Of a stretch of DNA of 51,512 nucleotides, positions 1 to 7,513 are shown in pieces (the stretch's first letter is position 1; each line of letters opens with the position of its first letter). Under the pieces are notes generated by a model. It saw only the letters and a program-made list of their open reading frames with translations. It was not told the DNA's origin and did not search any database. The stretch is taken from contig JAOFDG010000006.1 in the NCBI GenBank assembly GCA_028033615.1, positions 1 to 51,512 on the forward strand. Reading direction: 5' to 3'. The DNA is from Verrucomicrobiales bacterium. GTDB lineage: Bacteria; Verrucomicrobiota; Verrucomicrobiia; Verrucomicrobiales; DEV007. A program made the translations under genes and the position numbers.

Positions 1-21
1 TCATGTAATAATAAAGAAGGA

Positions 22-882
22 TTGATCTGGTTGAATGGCGAATTTGTTAAAGAGCTTGATGCAAGCGTATCGGTTTTTGACCATGGTCTTTTAACTGGAG
101 ATGGTGTATTTGAGACATTAATTGCATATGATAATAATCCTTTTGCTTACACCCGTCATTACAGAAGACTAGAGAGATCAGCTAAAGCATTTAATCTCAA
201 AGTCCCAGATATTAATTTAATTAGAAATGCCTGCGTTAAAGTGTTGGAATCTACATCTATTTTTCCAGCTAGGTTAAGAATTACAATTACTGGAGGCGTT
301 GCTCCTTTAGGATCTGAGAAGGGACGATCCAAAGAGAATGTAATAATAGCGAGTAACATTGCACCTGTTCAGCCTGATTTTAGCGACGTAATAACCGTTT
401 CATTCCCAAGAAATGAATATGGAGCTCTTTCTGGACTTAAAACGACCTCATATGGAGAGAATGTTATTGCATTAGCGCAGGCTCATTCCATGGGCGCGAA
501 GGAAGCAATGGAAGATGTGATAGTTGCCTATGAAAATAGCCCAAGAGCAAAAGAAGCCGCAGATGCACTTAAGCAATTAGACTCAATTCAAGGAACTCAA
601 CTTTATGAAACTGGATTATTTTACGAAAAACAAAAACAATTACGAAGCGCTGTTATTTACTACGAAAAAGCCATTGAATCTAAAAGTCCAAAAATAACAG
701 AAATGGCAAAAGTTCGAATAAAAAATATTACCCCTCAACTTGTGTCAGATACCACACCCTCACTTTCTTCTTCTGAAAGCAATAGTAGTACAGTCAATCA
801 ACAGGAGAAAAAAATTGATACTAAATCAATATCTAATAAAGAAGGCCCATCAATTTCACCTCCTCCTCCAAATAATCCATAA
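22..882 (+). CDS. Chimeric frame: class IV aminotransferase N-terminus joined to BamD-like C-terminus
   Basis: The first ~162 residues match the N-terminal part of fold-type IV PLP enzymes (branched-chain aminotransferase / aminodeoxychorismate lyase): start MIWLNGEF, motif FDHGLLTGDGVFET, and the probable PLP lysine K140 in GLKTTSY. The family normally continues for another ~110 residues after GAKEA; here the sequence switches near residue 163 (about nt 508) to a BamD-like TPR segment (NSPRAKEAAD..L, then LYETGLFYEKQ and AVIYYEKAIE) with a Ser/Pro-rich tail. Neither half is complete. The frame is open upstream to the window edge; TTG at 22 is chosen because family members start MIWLNGE, although AAGAAGG lies only one base before it. 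The next gene is an LptE-like lipoprotein, a natural neighbour for bamD. A deletion fusing two genes, or an assembly join, is more likely than a designed two-domain protein. Confidence 0.7.
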   Translation: MIWLNGEFVKELDASVSVFDHGLLTGDGVFETLIAYDNNPFAYTRHYRRLERSAKAFNLKVPDINLIRNACVKVLESTSIFPARLRITITGGVAPLGSEKGRSKENVIIASNIAPVQPDFSDVITVSFPRNEYGALSGLKTTSYGENVIALAQAHSMGAKEAMEDVIVAYENSPRAKEAADALKQLDSIQGTQLYETGLFYEKQKQLRSAVIYYEKAIESKSPKITEMAKVRIKNITPQLVSDTTPSLSSSESNSSTVNQQEKKIDTKSISNKEGPSISPPPPNNP

Positions 883-909
883 ACTGTAAATCAGTTTACG
901 AAAATTATA

Positions 910-1443
910 ATGCAAAAAATAAAGCTACTAAATTACTGGAATTCAATAGTTTTAATTACTGTCTTAGTTTTCGCTTTGACTTCATGTGTTGGCTATCGCT
1001 TAGGAAACAATAAACCCAATAAATTTAAAGACATCAAAAGCTTATCAGTGCCAATTATTGGAAGCGATGTTATTCAACCAAAACTTCAAACAATTCTAAC
1101 AAATTCTATTATTAGATCGATTCAAGAACAGGGTTCATACCAGATTCGAAAAGAGAAAGATTCAGACGCAAGCTTAATCGCGAGAATAAAAAAAATTAAC
1201 CGAAAGCAACTTAGAGCAAACAGGGAGAACGTTCTTGAGACAACTGAAATGGAATTCAGTATCGAGCTTGAGTATAAAGTAATAAATAATATCACAGGAG
1301 AAACTCTTGAAAAAGGTATTACAACTGGGAAATCAACCTCCTATTTGAATACTAACTTTCAACTTACAGAATCACGTTCTTTGCGCAGCGCCGCAGAAAA
1401 AGTAGCCATTTCGCTTACCAGTAAGCTTAGTGAAGGCTATTAG
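910..1443 (+). CDS. lptE: LptE-like outer-membrane lipoprotein (LPS assembly)
   Basis: A 177-residue lipoprotein: hydrophobic stretch at residues 12-24 ending in the lipobox LTSC with Cys26 as lipidation site, followed by VGYRLG. The remainder (SLSVPIIGSDVIQPKLQTIL, then ..LTNSIIRSIQEQ) resembles the LptE/DUF4136-like family of small outer-membrane proteins, in which early residues and a helix precede mixed beta strands. Known LptE partners the LptD barrel for LPS delivery to the surface. It lies 27 nt after the BamD-like frame and 11 nt before rsmI, so the three are probably cotranscribed. Family assignment rests on the lipobox, size, GYRLG start and context; the symbol is therefore tentative. 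Confidence 0.65.
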   Translation: MQKIKLLNYWNSIVLITVLVFALTSCVGYRLGNNKPNKFKDIKSLSVPIIGSDVIQPKLQTILTNSIIRSIQEQGSYQIRKEKDSDASLIARIKKINRKQLRANRENVLETTEMEFSIELEYKVINNITGETLEKGITTGKSTSYLNTNFQLTESRSLRSAAEKVAISLTSKLSEGY

Positions 1444-1454
1444 ATTAATAGACA

Positions 1455-2165
1455 ATGAATTCAAGCCCGGGGAAATTACTCGTCATATCAACCCCAATTG
1501 GGAACCTTGAAGACATCTCCTTCAGGGCCATTGAGAGCCTAAAAAATGTTGATTTAATAGCGTGCGAAAACACTAGACACAGCAGTATTCTTTTGAATAA
1601 ATATGAAATTTCTACTAAAAGAATTAGCATTCACAAATTCAACGAAGCCTCAAAAACTGAAAGTGTTCTTAAGATGCTAAGTTCAGGTAAAAATATCGCA
1701 TATATCTCAGATGCTGGGACGCCCCTTATCTCAGACCCTGGAGCACGTCTTGTAAACCATGTCGCTCAAGCCAATTACAAAATTGAGATCATACCAGGCC
1801 CTTCAGCTTTAACCTCAGCACTAGCGGGGTCAGGCCTTCCGGCAAACAAATTTCATTTTGGTGGTTTTTTAGCAACAAAAAAAGGAGCCCGTGGGAAAGA
1901 GATTGAAAGCGCTCTTTCGAGAAATGAAACCTCGGTTTTTTTTGAAAGTCCCCACAGAATACAATCAACGCTAGAGATTATTAATGAAAAATCACCCGAT
2001 AGATTTTTAGTAATAGCAAGAGAGATGACGAAAAAGTTTGAGGAATTTTTAAGGGGCACTGCTTTTGAGCTGAACCAAAAATACAAAGATAAGAAACCAA
2101 AAGGTGAATTTGTTTTAGTTATGAGTGGAAAAAAACTACCTAAATCATTTACTGATAAGTCATAA
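1455..2165 (+). CDS. rsmI: 16S rRNA (cytidine1402-2'-O)-methyltransferase RsmI
   Basis: A 236-residue member of the tetrapyrrole-methylase fold. It shows the family signatures in order: VISTPIGNLEDIS near the N-terminus, ACENTRHS, SDAGTPLISDPG at about residues 90-101, IIPGPSALTSAL at about 115-126 and FFESPHR at about 155-161. RsmI uses SAM to methylate the ribose of C1402 in the decoding centre of 16S rRNA. It is slightly shorter than E. coli RsmI (286 residues), lacking part of the C-terminal region. The ATG at 1455 follows the lptE stop by 11 nt; the next gene starts 15 nt after its stop, so it sits inside an operon-like run. Confidence 0.95.
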   Translation: MNSSPGKLLVISTPIGNLEDISFRAIESLKNVDLIACENTRHSSILLNKYEISTKRISIHKFNEASKTESVLKMLSSGKNIAYISDAGTPLISDPGARLVNHVAQANYKIEIIPGPSALTSALAGSGLPANKFHFGGFLATKKGARGKEIESALSRNETSVFFESPHRIQSTLEIINEKSPDRFLVIAREMTKKFEEFLRGTAFELNQKYKDKKPKGEFVLVMSGKKLPKSFTDKS

Positions 2166-2180
2166 AATACATCAAACTAT

Positions 2181-5100
2181 ATGAAACTACTTACCTTTTT
2201 GTTTTTCGTATACACACTTTTAGATATAATTCATGCGGCCCCTCAAAGTGCACCTCCTGCAGTTAAAAATGCTATTGACTCGCTGCTGAATCCAAAAAAG
2301 GGTCCTTCTGCACTTCAAAAATCCTGTGAAAAAATCAGCCGCGAACTAAAATCTTTCGTTTTTGCTAATCTTAAACAAGGAACAAATTTTGATAAAGCGC
2401 TAAAAAAGAATCAGACTGAAAATGAACTTAGCTCATTTATCAGTAATTTTGACAAGCAACAAAGTATCGATGCATTCATCCTTCATTCTGTTGTTTTTTT
2501 AATAAAATTTCCTGAAAGCAAAACATATCCAGAAAGACTTTGGAAGTTAGCAGCAATTGTAGAAAGGCATGAGAGGAAATCTGAAAACAATTTAATTAAC
2601 AAGCCTTTTTTTTCTGCACTAGTTAATGCTTGTAGCCTTTTACCCCCTGATAATACTTTTAATATTGAAGGACGATTTTTAGCGGCACGACATTACGGTA
2701 GAAAAGGTGAAACTGACAAGCAAGAACAGATTGTTAGAGAAATTCTGAAAAGGGATAAACTTAACGCGGAAGTTTATTTCACGTGCCTCAGGGAACTAGG
2801 TTTAATAAACGAGTTAGCTGAAAATTTTGATAAAGCTTTAAAACTGTATGAAGTAACCAATCAGCAAATTATAGAATTTCCCCAATACTTAGACCTTCGA
2901 ATGAGGTCAATTTTCATACATCTTGAATTAAGTAATATCGACGAAGCAACCAAGACAATAGAAGAAACGCGGAAAATACCTAAAACGAAAAGAGATTTAT
3001 ATACATCGAATGACATTTTAGATGAATTTTTACTCCTTAATAATGACAACGGAGAACTAAAGAATTATTGGATTAATTCGAATCAATGGTGGTCACATTG
3101 GTTAGCTTTCAGGAAAAATAATATTCCTGGCAAAAACTTAAATCACATTCGAATCCCCGATGTAAACAAAAGGTTAGGATTCAGTAACCTTCTTAGTAAA
3201 GATATAGAAAAAAACAATAAAATAGAATTTTTTTCTACTCTAGACCTTCTGCTTCACGGTCTTCGTTGGTCCCCTTCGCTTCTTAATGAGGCAGGACCTG
3301 CACTATGCTTTCTTCTTCCACAAATTATACCTAACAAAGAAAAAGAAATTCATAATCTTATTTTATCTATATGTAAACCAATCTCAGATAAAGAAAATCA
3401 ATTCAATAGAAGAGCTAAACTTTATAAATCTATTAGCTATTCATCTGTTAAAAGTCATGACGAAGCAATCGTCACAATTAGAGAATTCCTGAAAAACGAT
3501 AAAACTTCTGACGAGGTAACTGAAACAATAGTTAGACTTTGGGCCCACATTGCTATCAACGAAAATAAAGATACTATTGGTCCTGAGGCAGCCTTAATCA
3601 AATTATTATCAACAGAAAGAAAACTCAACAATCGCGCCCAAACAGTCCTCTACCTTTCGCAATTATTTAGAAAAAACGAAGCCTATAATAAAGAGAAGGA
3701 ATTACTGATCACTGAAACTCAGAATACTGATATCTTAAAAGACAAAAATTCATTACAGGTCTTTGTATTAAGATTAAAGGAACTTGATAGAGGAATAGCA
3801 AATGACGAAGAACTTTCAAATGCGTTCATCGAATGGGGGGCGGAACATAGCCCTACGTTTTTAAATTTTACGTTACAAGACGGACTCAATGATGATCGTT
3901 TATTAAATGAAAATATTGAAGACCTTATCTTTACTCCTTCTCAAGTTAAATTGTCCCAAGAAGAAGCATTGAAATTGAGATTGCTAGTTGCTCAATCACA
4001 AAATTTTTCCAGAATAATTCGAGAACAATCTTTTCAACAAGCTTTCTCGGAGATTTACTCTAGTACATTTAGGTACTCCTCTGCCAGAAAGATGCTTCGT
4101 TCGGTTGTTAATGATGAGCGTTTTCCGTTACGTCTCTCGCAAAACATACTTTTGCTAGCCATGGAAGATGCTATGAGTCGGGGGGAAAAGAGAGACATAA
4201 TTTATGCTATAACTCATCCGTTAATGGACAGAAATGCTCCTAGGATACAAAACCTGATTCAAATTTATGGGCGTTATGCTGATACCGACCTCGATTCGTC
4301 AGACTCTCTTAAAAAGTGCTATAAAGATGTAACGAATAGCATCAATTTCCCTTCAAGCTTTGGAGTGATCGCTAAGATATTCGAACGATCATTGGAGTTG
4401 GGAGACATTGACCTTGCTGAAGAAATATCGCTAGACTCAAAAAATTGGAAGACGCCCCCTGCACTTGAACGGCGTAAAGAAATTATTTCAAAAGCTTTAA
4501 GCCAATCTTTGGAGCGCTCCGAAGAAAATATAGTATTTGCGAAAGAAATGAGGGCAATTGCTATTAAGTACATTAAAAATATTGATCGTGATAATATATT
4601 CTCTTCAGCCGACTATAGAAAAGAACTGAATTTAAAAACACTATCCGAAAAGAATGGATATGAATGGCTTGCAAAAAGAGGTTTGAATAAAAACACTGTC
4701 GAATCGTCCCCAAGATTTTGGTTCGATCTAGCTGAAATTATGCCAAGAGACGACAATCAGGTAGACTTCTCATTCGCTCTGGTAGAGACACTGTTAAAGA
4801 GCAATATTAATGACCTTGAAAAATCATTCAGTGTATTTTCGACTCCCTCCATAATTGACACTGATGATTTAATTTTGCGAGAACGACTATTTAAAGTTCT
4901 TGAGAAACATGATGATTTAAAAACATCACCATATACTCATGCTGCAATAATCATTACAATGACTCAATCAGCAGACATTAGGGATGGAAAGATTGTAAAC
5001 ATTAATGAAAGATGGGAAACACTAGAACACCCAATCCTTGAGGACGTCAGATTATCAACAAAGATTGGTTATTTTATGGCAAGAAATATGATTCCAGACT

Positions 5101-5645
5101 TGAAGAATACATTAAATTCATTAAGTGATGAAAAATTATTTTCCTCTGAATTCATTGATGTTTCTGTGCCAGCTTTAGCTTTTGCTGGAATGAAGGAAAA
5201 ACTCAATAATGCTCTATTAGTTTCGGCTAATTTGATGAATCAATATTTACCAAAGGCAGTCAGAACCTTAGATTTCCAGCTCATTCGTTTCATTTATAGA
5301 TATGATGAGCTAAATACAACTAATAATAAAATCCCAAAAAATTGGTTTACCTCAATTGATGGACAGATCAAATCTGAACGAGATAGTTATTCTTTAAGAA
5401 TAATGGAAGCCGAACACAAAGGAAATTGGAAAAGTTTAACAAAGTGGTCAGGAAAAGCGGTGGCAGAATATCCAACCTACTATAACTATTATAGACCAAG
5501 AGGAATTGCTCTGTATAAGATTGGTAAAATTGAATCAGCAATCAAAGCATTAGAGGTTTACATTAAGTTCAGTAAAGACGAAAGCACATGGACAGAAACA
5601 ACAGAACTACTTAAAAAATTAAAATTTCAAAATGATCCCAACTAA
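2181..5645 (+). CDS. Large secreted helical-repeat (TPR-like) protein, function unknown
   Basis: A 1154-residue protein with a signal peptide (MKLLTFLFFVYTLLDIIHA, probable cleavage after HAA). The mature part is almost entirely alpha-helical in pattern. Recognisable TPR-like units occur around residues 165-270 (for example EVYFTCLRELGLINELAENF, with ALKLYEVT next) and near the C-terminus (ALYKIGKIESAIKALEVYI). No catalytic motif is visible. The C-terminus overlaps the start of the protease gene by 14 nt, suggesting translational coupling. Expected location is the periplasm or cell surface, where TPR arrays act as scaffolds. I do not recognise a named family; large degenerate TPR proteins of this type are common in Verrucomicrobia. 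Confidence 0.8.
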   Translation: MKLLTFLFFVYTLLDIIHAAPQSAPPAVKNAIDSLLNPKKGPSALQKSCEKISRELKSFVFANLKQGTNFDKALKKNQTENELSSFISNFDKQQSIDAFILHSVVFLIKFPESKTYPERLWKLAAIVERHERKSENNLINKPFFSALVNACSLLPPDNTFNIEGRFLAARHYGRKGETDKQEQIVREILKRDKLNAEVYFTCLRELGLINELAENFDKALKLYEVTNQQIIEFPQYLDLRMRSIFIHLELSNIDEATKTIEETRKIPKTKRDLYTSNDILDEFLLLNNDNGELKNYWINSNQWWSHWLAFRKNNIPGKNLNHIRIPDVNKRLGFSNLLSKDIEKNNKIEFFSTLDLLLHGLRWSPSLLNEAGPALCFLLPQIIPNKEKEIHNLILSICKPISDKENQFNRRAKLYKSISYSSVKSHDEAIVTIREFLKNDKTSDEVTETIVRLWAHIAINENKDTIGPEAALIKLLSTERKLNNRAQTVLYLSQLFRKNEAYNKEKELLITETQNTDILKDKNSLQVFVLRLKELDRGIANDEELSNAFIEWGAEHSPTFLNFTLQDGLNDDRLLNENIEDLIFTPSQVKLSQEEALKLRLLVAQSQNFSRIIREQSFQQAFSEIYSSTFRYSSARKMLRSVVNDERFPLRLSQNILLLAMEDAMSRGEKRDIIYAITHPLMDRNAPRIQNLIQIYGRYADTDLDSSDSLKKCYKDVTNSINFPSSFGVIAKIFERSLELGDIDLAEEISLDSKNWKTPPALERRKEIISKALSQSLERSEENIVFAKEMRAIAIKYIKNIDRDNIFSSADYRKELNLKTLSEKNGYEWLAKRGLNKNTVESSPRFWFDLAEIMPRDDNQVDFSFALVETLLKSNINDLEKSFSVFSTPSIIDTDDLILRERLFKVLEKHDDLKTSPYTHAAIIITMTQSADIRDGKIVNINERWETLEHPILEDVRLSTKIGYFMARNMIPDLKNTLNSLSDEKLFSSEFIDVSVPALAFAGMKEKLNNALLVSANLMNQYLPKAVRTLDFQLIRFIYRYDELNTTNNKIPKNWFTSIDGQIKSERDSYSLRIMEAEHKGNWKSLTKWSGKAVAEYPTYYNYYRPRGIALYKIGKIESAIKALEVYIKFSKDESTWTETTELLKKLKFQNDPN

Positions 5646-6504
5646 TATAATCAAATCAGTTTCAATCATCTCTATATTATTAGTTCAATTTTCCAACTAC
5701 GCATTGTGCAAGGATCAGGCCAAACCTATCCATGATATATATATAAAAATGCTATTTGAAAAAAAGCTCGGAAAACTTAAAGACCAGAATAAAACATCAA
5801 ATACAAATGAAATTGCAACCCAGCTAAACTCTCAGAACTCTATTAAAGTTAATTTACAAGAACCCAATAAAAATGAAATAAGCCCTTCGGAGATATACAG
5901 CTTAAATAAAGAGGGTGTATTATGCTTGGGAAACATATATAAATGTGACAAATGTGATAATTGGCATGGCAATATAGCTGGTGGATTCATTATTTCTGAT
6001 GACGGACTAGCCGTTACTAATTATCACGTTATGAAGAATGATAAAGCCGGTGCATTTGGAGCGCTAACAGTGAACGGACAGATTTATCCTATTGATAAGG
6101 TAGTTGCATCATCACAAAAAGATGACTTAGCGATAGTCAAATTAATCGGATCCAACTTCAAACCCGTTGTATTAAGAGCTAATGCCCCTGTTGGATCAGA
6201 CGTTATCGTTATCAGCCATCCTGAGGGGCGCTTTTATACTGTTTCAAGGGGTATCGTCTCAAGATATTACCTCCAAAGAGGAGGCAAGGAAAAGGGCTCT
6301 AATCGCATTGCTATTACTGCTGACTTTGCAAAAGGTTCAAGCGGTTCACCCGTCTTCGACAACACAGGTTCAGTTATTGGGGTCGTAGCGGCTACCAACT
6401 CTATTTATTACAATAAAGTAGAGGGAATTGAACGAAATCTTCAGATGGTTGTTAAGTCGTGCATTCCTACAAGCTCAATTCTTAAATTGCTCAATAGTGA
6501 TTAA
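5632..6504 (+). CDS. Secreted trypsin-like serine protease (S1C/HtrA-type catalytic domain, no PDZ)
   Basis: A 290-residue exported protease. An N-terminal hydrophobic segment (residues 6-23) is followed by a low-complexity linker to about residue 90 and a chymotrypsin-fold domain. The catalytic triad is visible: His132 in TNYHVM, Asp165 in DDLAIVK, Ser237 in KGSSGSPVF. Before the domain is a cysteine cluster, LCLGNIYKCDKCDNWHG, directly leading into GGFIIS; this Cys/His pattern could bind metal or form disulfides. There is no C-terminal PDZ domain, unlike DegP. The start lies inside the preceding TPR gene (14 nt overlap), so the two are probably made together; the TPR protein may present substrates to the protease (inference). 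Confidence 0.85.
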   Translation: MIPTNIIKSVSIISILLVQFSNYALCKDQAKPIHDIYIKMLFEKKLGKLKDQNKTSNTNEIATQLNSQNSIKVNLQEPNKNEISPSEIYSLNKEGVLCLGNIYKCDKCDNWHGNIAGGFIISDDGLAVTNYHVMKNDKAGAFGALTVNGQIYPIDKVVASSQKDDLAIVKLIGSNFKPVVLRANAPVGSDVIVISHPEGRFYTVSRGIVSRYYLQRGGKEKGSNRIAITADFAKGSSGSPVFDNTGSVIGVVAATNSIYYNKVEGIERNLQMVVKSCIPTSSILKLLNSD

Positions 6505-6507
6505 CTT

Positions 6508-7464
6508 TCATCTATTTAAAATTATCGTTATATAAACTCCATAGATAACAATAAAAACAAAGCCTTTTATTCTACCAATTCTCAACTGTTTAAAGATAAA
6601 CAAACCACACAGGACGACAGAACCCAACATAAACGCATAATCTAAAAAACTAATACCTGAAATAGTCATTGGTTTATACAGGGCCGTAATTCCAAGAATA
6701 GCCAGCACATTAAAAATTGAAGATCCAATTGCATTGCCGGCGATTATATCACCTTCTTTTTTAATACAAGCAACAATTGAAGTTGCCAGTTCTGGCAACG
6801 ACGTACCGAAGGCTAATAAAGTTAATCCGATCACCGCCTCACTTACTCCGAATGCTTTGGCTAAACCTATGCCTCCTTTCTCAAAAAATGAAGCACCTAA
6901 AACAAGTAGTAAAAGACCTGCAATGAGCAATGAAATTAGAGTAACTGAATTTCCGTTCTCTTTTTTTAAAGCAACATCTCCTTCTAAGCACTCTTCGCAT
7001 TCTTCATTGACTGGCTCTATATTTGATCCTTTGAAACTTGATAGGATATAAATAATAATTCCAAAACATAAAAGAAAAGCTTCCCATCTTGCTACCTCTT
7101 GATTTATTAACATAACTATTAAAGTTACAGAAACTACCAGCAAGATTGGTATCTCTTTTCTTATAATCTGCCTATGTATTTGGAGCGGGCGAATTAAGCT
7201 ACTAAAACCAAGTATCAATAAGATATTACATATATTTGAGCCAACTATATTCCCAATAGCCGCGTCAGGGCATCCCTCAACATTTAACCGAAGGCATACC
7301 GCGAGTTCAGGTGCACTAGTACCTAATGCCACCACAGTAAGACCTATAACCAAAGGAGAAACTCCGATTTTTAAAGCCAACCTTGAACTTCCGCCGACCA
7401 ACCACTCAGCACCAAAATATAATCCAAACAACCCTAATATTAGAAATAAAAAATCGTTAATCAT
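6508..7464 (-). CDS. yrbG: Calcium/sodium antiporter (CaCA family, YrbG-like)
   Basis: A 318-residue inner-membrane protein with about ten hydrophobic segments and the two inverted alpha-repeats diagnostic of cation/Ca2+ exchangers: VVALGTSAPELAV in the first half and LLAFGTSLPELATS in the second, each followed by a GN(I/A)(V/I)GS(N/S)I(C/F)N motif. The acidic glutamates in the two PEL motifs are the ion-binding residues in the family. A charged loop (EECEECLEGD, about residues 155-164) separates the halves. It is 49 nt downstream of hrpB on the same strand and converges with the protease gene, stop to stop, with 3 nt between. Confidence 0.93.
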   Translation of the reverse strand: MINDFLFLILGLFGLYFGAEWLVGGSSRLALKIGVSPLVIGLTVVALGTSAPELAVCLRLNVEGCPDAAIGNIVGSNICNILLILGFSSLIRPLQIHRQIIRKEIPILLVVSVTLIVMLINQEVARWEAFLLCFGIIIYILSSFKGSNIEPVNEECEECLEGDVALKKENGNSVTLISLLIAGLLLLVLGASFFEKGGIGLAKAFGVSEAVIGLTLLAFGTSLPELATSIVACIKKEGDIIAGNAIGSSIFNVLAILGITALYKPMTISGISFLDYAFMLGSVVLCGLFIFKQLRIGRIKGFVFIVIYGVYITIILNR

Positions 7465-7513
7465 TATTCTCTAGATTCCACTAGGTCAGCAATGAATGCA
7501 AGAGCCAAGCCGA

